A stretch of DNA of 24,110 nt from JAAZNO01 sp012798275. GTDB taxonomy: Bacteria; Chloroflexota; Anaerolineae; B4-G1; SLSP01. Shown in pieces: positions 1 through 7,432 of this stretch. Positions within the stretch are counted from its first letter, which is position 1; the number at the start of each line of letters is the position of its first letter. The DNA lies in NCBI GenBank assembly GCA_035347995.1, contig DAOPQD010000049.1, positions 1-24,110 on the forward strand, read 5' to 3'. The position numbers and the translations under genes are program-made. A model generated the notes under the pieces. That model had not been told where the DNA came from. It was given only the letters and a program-made list of their open reading frames with translations, and ran no database searches.

Positions 1-5
1 TCATT

Positions 6-48
6 TGACAGAACCATCTTACCATACTCGGATTTTACGTGACAGAAC
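6..48. repeat. 9-bp direct repeat upstream of glgC promoter
   Basis: TGACAGAAC occurs at 6-14 and again at 40-48, 34 bp apart, just upstream of the -35 box of the glgC promoter. The spacing is a little over three helical turns, so a regulator site is possible. This is inference from position only and the repeat could be chance. Confidence 0.3.
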
Positions 49-56
49 GCGATGGA

Positions 57-85
57 TTGCGCAAATTGCAGCTTCTGGCTATAAT
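57..85 (+). promoter_or_regulatory. sigma70-type promoter of glgC
   Basis: A TTGCGC box at 57-62 is followed 17 bp later by a perfect TATAAT at 80-85. Transcription would start near 92, giving a leader of about 54 nt before the glgC start at 146. This supports the start at 146 over any start further upstream. Confidence 0.7.
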
Positions 86-145
86 GAGAGCAGGTCAGGC
101 GACCCTATCTCTGCTTGCAGCCATCATCGGAAGGAGGCTTTCCTA

Positions 146-1408
146 ATGCGTTTCTCAGTACAGGACGTGGTCAGTGTCATTCTCGGTGGGGGCGCCGGCA
201 CCCGTCTCTATCCGCTCACGAAAGTGCGCGCGAAGCCGGCCGTGCCGCTGGCGGGTCACTACCGCCTTATTGACGTGCCGATCAGCAATTGCATTCACTC
301 CGGCATTGATCGCATTTACGTCTTGACCCAATTCAACTCCGAATCGCTGCACCGTCACATCACCCGTACCTATGTGTTTGACAATTTCTCCCCCGGCTCG
401 GTGCGGATTCTGGCCGCAGAGCAGACGCCTTCGAGTTCCTCCTGGTATCAGGGAACGGCGGATGCGTTGCGCAAGCAGCTCTTCCAGCTCCAGGCCTCAC
501 GGTCCAAGGAAACGTTGATTCTTTCCGGTGATCACCTGTACCGCATGGATTATTCGGATTTTGTGGCGGCGCACCGCGATGCCAATGCCGACATCACGAT
601 TGCCGTGCATCCGGTGTCGCCCGAAGAAGCCCCGGAGTTCGGCATCCTCCAGGCGGATGCGGAGTCTCGCATCGTGCGGTTTGTCGAAAAACCTGCCCTC
701 GATCACCTCAAGGGGCTGGAGAGTTACACGGGGGACAAGCCGTATACCGCTTCGATGGGGATCTACGTGTTCCGTTCCCAGCTGCTCTATGACATGTTGC
801 GTCAGGAATCCGGCTCCGATTTCGGCAAGCATCTGATTCCGGCAGCGATCGAGCAGGGCTTGAACGTGCGCGCCTATCGCTTCGACGATTACTGGGAGGA
901 CATCGGGACTATCGAGGCGTACTACAAAGCCAATCTGGCGTTGACGACCTCTAACCCGCCCTTCGACTTTTTCGACGCCGATTGGCCGATCTACACGCGG
1001 CCGCGCTACCTCCCCGGCAGCCGGATCATTGATTCGGACATGCAGCAGGTGTTCATCGCGCCGGGCTGCATCGTGGATCAATCCACAATCCGCTCCAGTG
1101 TGGTGGGCCTGCGCAGCGTGCTTTGTCCGGGGGCGCATCTGCATCGGGTGGTGATGATGGGCGCGGATTATTACGAGACCGAGACGGAGCGGGCGGAAAA
1201 CCGACGCCTGGGAATCCCCGATGTGGGGGTGGGCGAGGGCAGCGTCATCGAGGGCGCGATCCTCGACAAGAATGTGCGCATCGGCCGCAATGTGGTGATC
1301 CGCAGCCATGCCGGCGAGCCGGATTCGGAGACCAAGAGCTACGTGATCCGCGATGGGATCGTCGTGATCCCCAAGGACACGGTGGTTCCTGACGGGACGA
1401 TTATTTAA
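146..1408 (+). CDS. glgC: glucose-1-phosphate adenylyltransferase (ADP-glucose pyrophosphorylase)
   Basis: The enzyme makes ADP-glucose from glucose-1-phosphate and ATP, the committed step of bacterial glycogen synthesis, in the cytoplasm. The 420-residue protein opens with the nucleotidyltransferase loop GGGAGTRLYP (residues 14-23), followed by RAKPAVPLAGHYRLIDVPIS. Next come WYQGTADAL (100-108), SGDHLYRMDY (127-136), VEKP (180-183), SMGIYVF (203-209) and YWEDIGT (249-255). The C-terminal part is the left-handed beta-helix that carries allosteric control in this family. The motif style is closer to cyanobacterial and plant enzymes than to E. coli GlgC. I chose the ATG at 146 because AAGGAGG lies at 131-137 with 8 nt spacing and the protein begins at the family's usual N-terminus. 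The frame is open further upstream to 5, but that part overlaps the promoter. No glg partner gene is visible downstream. The gene ends convergent with the ABC importer. Confidence 0.95.
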   Translation: MRFSVQDVVSVILGGGAGTRLYPLTKVRAKPAVPLAGHYRLIDVPISNCIHSGIDRIYVLTQFNSESLHRHITRTYVFDNFSPGSVRILAAEQTPSSSSWYQGTADALRKQLFQLQASRSKETLILSGDHLYRMDYSDFVAAHRDANADITIAVHPVSPEEAPEFGILQADAESRIVRFVEKPALDHLKGLESYTGDKPYTASMGIYVFRSQLLYDMLRQESGSDFGKHLIPAAIEQGLNVRAYRFDDYWEDIGTIEAYYKANLALTTSNPPFDFFDADWPIYTRPRYLPGSRIIDSDMQQVFIAPGCIVDQSTIRSSVVGLRSVLCPGAHLHRVVMMGADYYETETERAENRRLGIPDVGVGEGSVIEGAILDKNVRIGRNVVIRSHAGEPDSETKSYVIRDGIVVIPKDTVVPDGTII

Positions 1409-1428
1409 TCGGGGAATAGCCGGTGCGG

Positions 1429-1462
1429 AGAAGCGCGAAACCTGGCCAGGTTTCGCGCTTCT
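1429..1462. terminator. 34-bp perfect palindrome, likely bidirectional terminator
   Basis: Two perfect 17-bp arms meet with no spacer at CCTGG/CCAGG (centre between 1445 and 1446). The palindrome lies between the stop of glgC (1408) and the stop of the convergent ABC-importer operon (1547), so it can serve both transcripts. Neither strand has a clear U-tract after it, so it may act as an RNA-stabilising hairpin or Rho-independent terminator without a U-run. Confidence 0.6.
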
Positions 1463-1546
1463 GTGTGGGGCGTCAGCGGAAATAATTCGCGGGTTTATTC
1501 GCGTCTTTGCCGCGTGAAATCTAGAACATTGTGCAACTCCCGTCGG

Positions 1547-2557
1547 TCACTTTGGTGTGTCTTCCACGAATTGATTGGTGAAGGCCGCGTTGACGTCCAG
1601 GGGGGCGCTGAGGGCGTGATAGTGCAGCAGGCTATCGGCGAGCGCCTGCCATTGCTCCGCCGTCTGCCAGCCGATGGGGCGCCCCTCGACCTGCGCATCG
1701 CGCAATTCCGTCTCCAGCATGAAGCGCATGTGTTCGGGGTCGGCCTCCGCGCCGGCATAGCGCATCACGATTTCCACGGCCTCATCGGGATGCCCGGCGG
1801 CGTAGTCAATGCCGCGTAACGCGGCGCGAATGAAACGCGCGATGCGGTCCGGGTTCTGCGCGACGATCTCCGGCGTGCTGACATACGCCAGCCCCAGGGT
1901 GGGGACGCCGTAATCGCTTGCCTGCCATTCCTGCAGCTCGTAGCCCCAACTGCGCAACAGATACGGCTCGTTGGAGTTAAAGACCGGATAGATGTCCACC
2001 AGCCCCTCGACCAACACGCGGGGGTCGAAACCCACGTTGATCAGGGAAACGTCGTCCTCGCTCAGCCCGGCAGCGTCCAGCAACGCCGGCAGATCCGGCG
2101 GCGGCGTCCCCTTGTAGCCGATGCTGTGGCCGGCCCAATCCTGCAGCGTGACGATGCCCGAATCCGCCAACGCCACGTAGGCCTGTTGTCCGCGCTGCCC
2201 GATGAGGGCGATGGAGAGCAGCGGCAACCCCGGATCGGCGCGCCGCTGCAACAGGATGGCGGCGTCCTGCGTGGTGACGTCCACTTTGCCGGCCGTGAGC
2301 AGCTGCAGATGTTCGCCTCGGCCCGCCGAATGCTGAATGGTCACCGTGAGGTTCTCGGCGGCGAAGAAGCCCTTCTCCTGCGCCACATAAACGCCCACGA
2401 AAGGCAGGTTGGCTTGCGGCTTGTAACCCGCCATGAATGTCAAGGCGTCTGGCGGTAGCGCCTCGCGGCGACAGCCGCTACCGCTGAGGAGTAGCAGCAG
2501 CGCCATGCCGGCAGCCAGTATCCGCGATGCTGAAAAAATCCCTCGTAATCCGCTCAT
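1547..2557 (-). CDS. ABC importer substrate-binding lipoprotein (NMT1/THI5, SsuA-like family)
   Basis: This is the extracytoplasmic binding protein of the importer encoded with the two genes upstream. The 336-residue protein has a hydrophobic N-terminal signal (about residues 12-25) ending in SGSGC, with Cys29 as the probable lipidated residue; the lipobox is imperfect at -3. The mature part starts with GYKPQANLPFVGVYVAQEKG and continues with a GRGEHLQLLTAGKVD segment. This is the layout of the NMT1/THI5-like family, which binds thiamine pyrimidine precursors, riboflavin, sulfonates or nitrate. The usual WTPNTNH-like segment of thiamine-precursor binders is replaced by YKPQANLPF, which I associate with riboflavin-type (RibY) proteins of Chloroflexota; that is recollection, not a search result. 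The start is ATG 2557, preceded by GGAGG with 7 nt spacing; a TTG at 2560 is in frame but too close to the ribosome site. It overlaps the permease stop by one base (TGATG). Confidence 0.85.
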   Translation of the reverse strand: MSGLRGIFSASRILAAGMALLLLLSGSGCRREALPPDALTFMAGYKPQANLPFVGVYVAQEKGFFAAENLTVTIQHSAGRGEHLQLLTAGKVDVTTQDAAILLQRRADPGLPLLSIALIGQRGQQAYVALADSGIVTLQDWAGHSIGYKGTPPPDLPALLDAAGLSEDDVSLINVGFDPRVLVEGLVDIYPVFNSNEPYLLRSWGYELQEWQASDYGVPTLGLAYVSTPEIVAQNPDRIARFIRAALRGIDYAAGHPDEAVEIVMRYAGAEADPEHMRFMLETELRDAQVEGRPIGWQTAEQWQALADSLLHYHALSAPLDVNAAFTNQFVEDTPK

Positions 2558-3366
2558 CAAAGATCCTCCTTCCTCTCACGGGTGTCGCGCCAGAACAGCG
2601 TGCGCTGTTCGGCCAGAGTCACGACGCCATACAGCGCTATGCCCATCACCGCCAGGCAGAAGATGGCGGCAAAGAGCGCGGGCATGTTGAGATTGCTGTA
2701 GGCCAGCCACATGGAGCGTCCCAGCCCGGCGGAGGCGCCGGCCCATTCCGCTACCACCGCGCCCACAAGCGAGAGCGGCGCGACCACTTTGAGCGCGGCG
2801 AACAAGTAGGGCCACGCCGAGGGCCAGCGCGCATAACGGAACACTTCCCAGCGGCTGGCGTTCAACGAGTGCAGCACCGCCAGAATCGCCTCATCCGCCG
2901 CCAGCAACCCCGTGTAGACGTTGATGAGGACGGGGAAGAACGTGATCAGCGCCGTGATGATGACTTTGGGCAGCGGCCCGAAGCCGAACCAGATGGTCAA
3001 CAGCGGGGCGATGGCGACCATCGGTGTGGCTTTCACCAGGATGGCCAGCGCCAGGACCCCTCGCGCGATCCGGGTCCAATAAGTGATGAGGATGGCGATG
3101 GCGATGCCCGCCGCGAGTCCGGCCAGCAATCCCAGCAGCGCTTGCGTCAGCGTGACCACCGCGGCCAGCCCGAAATCTTCAGCGCGTGCCGCCAGGGTTT
3201 GCAGGATGAGAGAGGGCGCGGGCAGCAGATACACGGGGATGTCGCGCAGGCGCACGAGGGTTTCCCAAAGCCCCAGCGCCAGCCCCAGGATCGCCGCCAC
3301 CGACACCAGGTCCCAGGCGACGGGAGATTTCTCCGCCGGGGCTTGTGGCAGTTCGTCCGTGCTCAT
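2557..3366 (-). CDS. ABC importer permease (SsuC/TauC/ThiX-type, BPD_transp_1)
   Basis: This is the membrane subunit of the importer, 269 residues with about six hydrophobic segments (roughly 18-36, 67-96, 104-126, 134-155, 192-212, 229-252). The cytoplasmic EAA-like coupling loop is LNASRWEVFRYARWPSAWP (about 168-186), which docks on the ATPase subunit in this family. The frame is open upstream to 3540. The ATG at 3366 was chosen because it overlaps the ATPase stop by 4 bp (ATGA) and because the extra upstream part is Arg/Pro/His-rich and unlike any permease. Its stop overlaps the binding-protein start. Substrate cannot be told from the permease. Confidence 0.88.
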   Translation of the reverse strand: MSTDELPQAPAEKSPVAWDLVSVAAILGLALGLWETLVRLRDIPVYLLPAPSLILQTLAARAEDFGLAAVVTLTQALLGLLAGLAAGIAIAILITYWTRIARGVLALAILVKATPMVAIAPLLTIWFGFGPLPKVIITALITFFPVLINVYTGLLAADEAILAVLHSLNASRWEVFRYARWPSAWPYLFAALKVVAPLSLVGAVVAEWAGASAGLGRSMWLAYSNLNMPALFAAIFCLAVMGIALYGVVTLAEQRTLFWRDTRERKEDL

Positions 3367-4106
3367 GCGTGCAGCACCTCGCGCACCGCGCGTTCCAGGG
3401 CGACGACGTCGGCGGAAGTCGCATCGCGCGGATAGGGCAGGGGCACGGGGATGAGAGCGCGGATGGCGCCGGGGCGCGCGCTCAACACCACCAGGCGCCT
3501 GGACAGGCGCACCGCTTCGGTGATGTTGTGAGTGACCCATAGCACGGTGGCGCCGACCTCATTCCAGAGCCGCAGCACTTCGTCGGTCAACGTCTCACGG
3601 GTGAGTTCATCCAGCGCGGCGAAGGGTTCGTCCATCAGCCAGAGGCGCGCGCCGGTCGCCAGCGTGCGCGCGAGCGCCACCCGTTGTTGCATTCCCCCGG
3701 AAAGCGTCCCGGGATAGGCGTCGGCGAACTCGGCCAGGCCTGTCAGCGTGAGCAGGGCGTCGGGCAGGGGGGCGGGGCGGTTATGACGGCGATTGACCTG
3801 CAGAGGCAGACGGATGTTGTCGCGCACTGTGGCCCAGGGGAGCAGCGCCGGATTCTGCGCCATCCAACCGATGGCTTTTTCGGCGCGGCGGACGGTAGGC
3901 GATTGCCCGTCCAGCCATATTGCGCCCGTCGTGGGGAGCAGCTGATCGGCGATGAGGCGCAGCAGGGTGGATTTGCCGCAGCCACTCGGCCCGATGAAGC
4001 TGACGAACTCCCCGGAGGCAATTTCGAGTGAGATCGGCGCCAGCGCTTCCACCGGCGCCCGACGGCCGTTGAAGGTTTTGCTGAGATTGTGTAGCGTGAC
4101 TCTCAT
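3363..4106 (-). CDS. ABC importer ATP-binding protein (SsuB/TauB/ThiZ-type)
   Basis: This cytoplasmic ATPase drives the importer; it is the first gene of a three-gene minus-strand operon. The 247-residue protein carries Walker A GPSGCGKST (39-47), Q-loop Gln84, signature LSGGMQQR (135-142), Walker B LWLMDEPF with catalytic Glu160, and the switch His193 (VTHN). All are intact. Length and motif spacing fit the nitrate/sulfonate/taurine/HMP transporter ATPases. The ATG at 4106 lies only 8 bp downstream of a -10 box, so the mRNA is probably leaderless; no Shine-Dalgarno sequence precedes it. No THI-box or FMN riboswitch is recognisable upstream, so the operon gives no regulatory clue to the substrate. 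Confidence 0.9.
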   Translation of the reverse strand: MRVTLHNLSKTFNGRRAPVEALAPISLEIASGEFVSFIGPSGCGKSTLLRLIADQLLPTTGAIWLDGQSPTVRRAEKAIGWMAQNPALLPWATVRDNIRLPLQVNRRHNRPAPLPDALLTLTGLAEFADAYPGTLSGGMQQRVALARTLATGARLWLMDEPFAALDELTRETLTDEVLRLWNEVGATVLWVTHNITEAVRLSRRLVVLSARPGAIRALIPVPLPYPRDATSADVVALERAVREVLHA

Positions 4107-4114
4107 AGGGGTGT

Positions 4115-4145
4115 ATTATAACCCCAGTTGAGAGCATCTGTCCAA
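4115..4145 (-). promoter_or_regulatory. promoter of the ABC importer operon, leaderless
   Basis: On the minus strand, TTGGAC (4145-4140) and a perfect TATAAT (4120-4115) are separated by 19 bp. The ATG at 4106 begins only 8 bp after the -10 box, where transcription would start. The spacer is slightly long. Confidence 0.55.
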
Positions 4146-4148
4146 TTC

Positions 4149-4176
4149 TTGCCGAATGCTTAGTTTATGTTACAAT
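4149..4176 (+). promoter_or_regulatory. candidate promoter of the cation-ATPase transcript
   Basis: TTGCCG (4149-4154) and TACAAT (4171-4176) lie 16 bp apart on the plus strand. This promoter diverges from and overlaps the edge of the ABC importer promoter, whose -35 box is at 4140-4145. Transcription would start near 4183, upstream of the small ORF at 4217. Confidence 0.45.
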
Positions 4177-4216
4177 GTTTCCGCTTTTTGTGTGAGGGAG
4201 CGCTGTGGAGGTAATC

Positions 4217-4330
4217 GTGAGGCGTGAGCAGCTAGCAGAGGCTGCGACGGTTTTCTTCTCACTGCTCTCTATTTTCTGGGATCACTTACGCATTACGTAT
4301 TACGTATTTTTAGAGGAGGAAACTGCATGA
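4217..4330 (+). CDS. possible 37-residue small protein overlapping the cation-ATPase start
   Basis: A GTG at 4217 is preceded by GGAGG (4207-4211) with 5 nt spacing and opens a 37-codon frame ending in TGA at 4328-4330. The stop overlaps the pump ATG by 4 bp (ATGA), the arrangement of translationally coupled genes. The peptide starts MRREQLAEAATVFFSLLSIF and is charged at both ends, with a hydrophobic middle of about 11 residues, short for a full membrane span. A second in-frame GTG at 4205 has AGGGAG before it. Against it being real: the 3' half runs through a 7-bp tandem repeat, and base composition here is lower in GC than in the neighbouring genes. It could be a leader peptide, a small regulator, or just a chance frame. 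No family is recognised. Confidence 0.3.
   Translation: MRREQLAEAATVFFSLLSIFWDHLRITYYVFLEEETA
4286..4306. repeat. 7-bp tandem repeat, three copies
   Basis: TTACGCA, TTACGTA and TTACGTA follow each other without gaps, directly upstream of the pump's ribosome site. The unit is not a multiple of three, so gain or loss of a copy would shift the frame of the small ORF running through it. Confidence 0.75.
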
Positions 4331-7143
4331 GTGATGAGAAGAAGTGGCATGCGCTGAGCGCCGAAGAAGCGCTGGCTCTGCTGGAGGTCCGCCCGGACCA
4401 GGGTCTCAGTTCAGCAGAAGCCCAAAAACGGCTGGAGATCTACGGCCCCAATCAGCTTCAGGAACGTCCCCCGGTTTCGTTTTGGAAGCGTTTGCTCGAT
4501 CAGCTGCGCGGCTTTGTGGTAGTGATCCTGATCGTCGCCGCAGTTATTTCGGCCTTGTTGAATATCCTGGGTCTGGACGAAGGTGGATTGGTCGAGGCGG
4601 CCGTGATCATGGCCATTGTGGTGTTGAACGCCGTGATCGGCGTGGTCCAGGAGAGCAAGGCCGAAGAGGCCCTGGCCGCGCTTAAGAAGATGGCGGCGCC
4701 CGAGGCGCATGTGTTGCGCGACGGCCATCGCACCGTCATCCCTTCCCCTCACCTGGTCCCCGGCGACATTGTCCTGCTTGAAGCCGGCAACATCGTCCCG
4801 GCGGATGTACGCCTGATCGAATCCGTCAATCTCAAGGTTGACGAAGCGTCACTCACCGGGGAATCTTTGCCAGTATCGAAAGATGCTTCGCGGGTCCTCG
4901 ATCCTGAGGCCGGGCTGGGCGATCGGCGTAACTGCGCCTACATGAGCACCATGGTCACCTATGGGCGCGGCATGGCGGTGGTGACGGCGACGGGGATGCA
5001 GACGGAAATCGGTCATATCGCCGAGATGATCCAGGAAGTGGAGGAAGAGGAAACCCCCTTGCAGCGCAAGTTGGATGAAGTCGGGCGGACGTTGGGAATT
5101 GCGGCCCTGGCGATCTGTGGGTTGGTGTTCCTCATCGGCGTTTTACGCCCCATTTTGACCGGCCAGACGCTGACCATTTCTATGGTCACCGAGTTCTTCA
5201 TGATTGCGGTCAGCCTGGCGATCGCCGCGGTTCCCGAGGGTCTGCCTGCCGTGGTGACCATCTGCCTGGCGTTGGGGATGCAGGAGATGGTGAAACGCCA
5301 TGCCCTCATTCGCCGTCTGCCGGCCGTGGAGACCCTGGGTTCGGCGACGGTCATCTGCTCCGATAAAACCGGCACGCTGACCCAAAACCAGATGACGGTG
5401 ACGCAGGTCTCGGTGATGGATCATGAGTACGTCGTCACCGGCACCGGCTATGACGTCCGCGGTGAGTTCAAGTCCAACGGCCAGCCGGTTTCGCTCGATC
5501 AGCATCCCGTCCTGCGGCAGACATTGTGGGCTGGCCTGTTGTGTTCCGATGCCGTTTTGGAAAAGGGCGATGGGGAGAACGACTATCGGATGGTCGGCGA
5601 TCCTACCGAGGGATCGCTGGTGGTAGCGGCGGCGAAAGCCGGCTACTGGCGCGAGGAGCAGGAACGACGTTACCCGCGGGTGGCAGAGCTGCCCTTTGAC
5701 TCGGATCGCAAGCGCATGACCACGATCCACGCCCTGGAGCACGTCTCGGACGAGGATGCCAGCCCCTTCCGCAGCGGCGACAAGGGGTATGTGGCGGTGG
5801 TGAAGGGCGCGCCCGATATCGTGCTCGATCATTGCACTCATGCGCAAGGACCCAATGGCCCCGTCCCGTTGACCGAGGAGCTGCGTGAGCGCATTCTCGA
5901 GAGCAATGCGAACATGGCCTCGCAGGCGTTGCGGGTGTTGGCCATGGCTTATCGGCCCCTCGATAGCATCCCTGCCGAGCTGACCCCCGAAAATGTCGAA
6001 GTCAACCTCGTCTTCATCGGCCTGGTGGGCATGATTGACCCGGCCCGGCCTGAGGTGATTCCCGCCATTCAGAAGGCGCGGGGAGCTGGCCTGCGGACCA
6101 TCATGGTGACGGGCGACTACGCGGCGACGGCGCAGGCAATCGCCACGGAAATTGGCGTGCTGCGCCCGGGCGGCCGGGTGATTTCGGGACGCGAGCTCGA
6201 GACGATGAGCGATGAGGAGTTGGAAAGCGCCATCGAAAATGTGGACGTCTTTGCCCGTGTGGCCCCCCATCACAAGGTGCGCATCGTGCAAGCGCTGCGC
6301 AATCGCGGTCACGTCGCGGCGATGACGGGTGATGGGGTGAACGACGCCCCGGCCCTCAAGCGTGCGGACATCGGCATCGCCATGGGGATCACCGGCACGG
6401 ACGTCTCCAAGCAGACGGCAGACATGGTGCTCACCGATGACAATTACGTGTCCATCGTCAGTGCCATCGAGCAGGGCCGGATCATCTACTCCAATATCCG
6501 TAAGTTCGTGTATTTCCTGCTCTCCTGCAACATGGCGGAAATCGCCATCATTTTCATCGCCACGTTGCTGGGCTGGCCCGTGCCGTTGACGGCGATTCAA
6601 CTGCTGTGGCTCAACCTCCTCAGCGATGGGGCGCCCGCGCTGGCGCTGGGCCTGGAGAAGGGTGATCCCGACACGATGACCCGCCCGCCCCGTCCGCCCA
6701 AAGAGCCGGTCATCAACCGCGAGATGATCGTCGGCGTGGCCGTGCAGACGGTGGCGATTGCCGGCACGGTGTTGTGGGCTTATCTGCGCGGTAGCTACTA
6801 CGCGGAGAAGACCGGGCAGGATGCCGTCATGATGGCGCAGACGATGGCGTTTGTGACGCTGGTGCTTTCGGAACTGTTCCGGGCCTACACCTCGCGGTCG
6901 GAGCGCTACCCCTTGTTCAAGCTCGGCCTCTTCAGTAACAAGTGGATGCAGCTGGCGGTGGGCTTCTCGGTCGCCTTGCTGCTGATGGTGGTCTTTGTGC
7001 CGTTCTTCCAGCCGATTTTTGGCACCGTGCCGCTCGACGAACTCGACGAGTGGCTGGTGATTCTGCCACTCGTGTTGATCCCGTCGGTGGTGGCGGAACT
7101 GCAGAAGCTGGTGATCTCGTATCGTTTTAACAGGGCTCGTTAG
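4327..7143 (+). CDS. P-type cation ATPase, Ca2+-transporting type (PIIA, PMR1/SERCA-like)
   Basis: This is a membrane pump of 938 residues that moves a cation, most likely Ca2+ (or Mn2+), out of the cytoplasm at the cost of ATP. An N-terminal cation-ATPase domain (about 5-70) is followed by membrane segments 1-2. Then come actuator motif TGES (177-180), AVPEGLP in M4 (301-307), phosphorylated Asp346 in DKTGT, KGAPD (493-497) for nucleotide binding, TGDY (595-598), and the hinge motif TGDGVNDAP (667-675). Ion-site residues of Ca2+ pumps are matched: Glu304 in M4, Asn735 and Glu738 in M5 (NMAE), and Asn763 and Asp767 in M6 (NLLSDG). Heavy-metal domains are absent. The start ATG has GGAGG a few bases upstream. 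Ca2+ versus Mn2+ or Na+ cannot be settled from sequence alone. A strong terminator follows the gene. Confidence 0.9.
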   Translation: MSDEKKWHALSAEEALALLEVRPDQGLSSAEAQKRLEIYGPNQLQERPPVSFWKRLLDQLRGFVVVILIVAAVISALLNILGLDEGGLVEAAVIMAIVVLNAVIGVVQESKAEEALAALKKMAAPEAHVLRDGHRTVIPSPHLVPGDIVLLEAGNIVPADVRLIESVNLKVDEASLTGESLPVSKDASRVLDPEAGLGDRRNCAYMSTMVTYGRGMAVVTATGMQTEIGHIAEMIQEVEEEETPLQRKLDEVGRTLGIAALAICGLVFLIGVLRPILTGQTLTISMVTEFFMIAVSLAIAAVPEGLPAVVTICLALGMQEMVKRHALIRRLPAVETLGSATVICSDKTGTLTQNQMTVTQVSVMDHEYVVTGTGYDVRGEFKSNGQPVSLDQHPVLRQTLWAGLLCSDAVLEKGDGENDYRMVGDPTEGSLVVAAAKAGYWREEQERRYPRVAELPFDSDRKRMTTIHALEHVSDEDASPFRSGDKGYVAVVKGAPDIVLDHCTHAQGPNGPVPLTEELRERILESNANMASQALRVLAMAYRPLDSIPAELTPENVEVNLVFIGLVGMIDPARPEVIPAIQKARGAGLRTIMVTGDYAATAQAIATEIGVLRPGGRVISGRELETMSDEELESAIENVDVFARVAPHHKVRIVQALRNRGHVAAMTGDGVNDAPALKRADIGIAMGITGTDVSKQTADMVLTDDNYVSIVSAIEQGRIIYSNIRKFVYFLLSCNMAEIAIIFIATLLGWPVPLTAIQLLWLNLLSDGAPALALGLEKGDPDTMTRPPRPPKEPVINREMIVGVAVQTVAIAGTVLWAYLRGSYYAEKTGQDAVMMAQTMAFVTLVLSELFRAYTSRSERYPLFKLGLFSNKWMQLAVGFSVALLLMVVFVPFFQPIFGTVPLDELDEWLVILPLVLIPSVVAELQKLVISYRFNRAR

Positions 7144-7163
7144 GAATGTCCTGGATGTAACCG

Positions 7164-7200
7164 AACGTCACGGCAGCTTTGATGCTGCCGCGACGTTTTT
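7164..7200 (+). terminator. Rho-independent terminator of the cation ATPase
   Basis: A 14-bp stem with one mismatch (AACGTCACGGCAGC against GCTGCCGCGACGTT) and a 6-nt loop ends in a run of five T at 7196-7200. It lies 20 bp after the ATPase stop. Confidence 0.9.
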
Positions 7201-7227
7201 ATCTGTAGCTTTCGCCTTTTCCCCTGC

Positions 7228-7261
7228 CCCTCCCCAACAGCGTATGCGCCGTTGGGGAGGG
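7228..7261. repeat. inverted repeat, 11-bp perfect arms
   Basis: CCCTCCCCAAC (7228-7238) and GTTGGGGAGGG (7251-7261) enclose a 12-nt loop. On neither strand does a T-run follow on the 3' side, so a classical terminator is unlikely. It could be a backup hairpin for either convergent transcript. Confidence 0.6.
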
Positions 7262-7272
7262 AAAAAAATAAG

Positions 7273-7311
7273 GAGACTTTGCAGACGGGCGTAGCCCGTC
7301 TGCAAAGTCTC
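7273..7311 (-). terminator. 18-bp hairpin with 3-nt loop, probable minus-strand terminator
   Basis: GAGACTTTGCAGACGGGC (7273-7290) and its exact reverse complement (7294-7311) flank GTA. Reading the minus strand, CTTATTTTTTTCCC follows immediately, so it fits a Rho-independent terminator for the PBP transcript arriving from 7484. It is about 170 bp past the stop, beyond a first hairpin. Confidence 0.65.
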
Positions 7312-7432
7312 ACAAAAAAAGTGTCCCTTCCCCCGCGCTGGCGCATTATAACCGTGCGAAGTATAGTTGGGGTAGAAGAGGGTGCGCGGCCTTGCGTCCA
7401 GCGCCGCCGTGTTTGTTGCTTCCACTAACAGC

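Noticed and set aside
5..145. N-terminal extension of glgC by 47 residues
   Set aside because: It would begin upstream of the -35 box. The extension is not part of the family, and the strong ribosome site is at 131-137.
497..1309. Antisense open frame opposite glgC
   Set aside because: It is a His/Arg-rich shadow of a conserved enzyme with no start signals.
2527..3435. Plus-strand open frame opposite the ABC permease
   Set aside because: It is extremely Arg/Gln/Gly/Asp-rich with no hydrophobic core. The minus-strand permease and its overlapping gene ends explain the region.
4107..4326. THI-box or FMN riboswitch ahead of the importer
   Set aside because: Neither the conserved CTGAGA/ACC core of the THI-box nor the AGGGTGAAATTCCC segment of the FMN element is present on either strand, and there is no room for a leader.
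5143..6600. Long antisense open frame opposite the cation ATPase
   Set aside because: Its composition is His/Arg/Gln-rich, it has no ribosome site or recognisable domain, and it lies opposite a fully conserved pump. High GC produces such frames.
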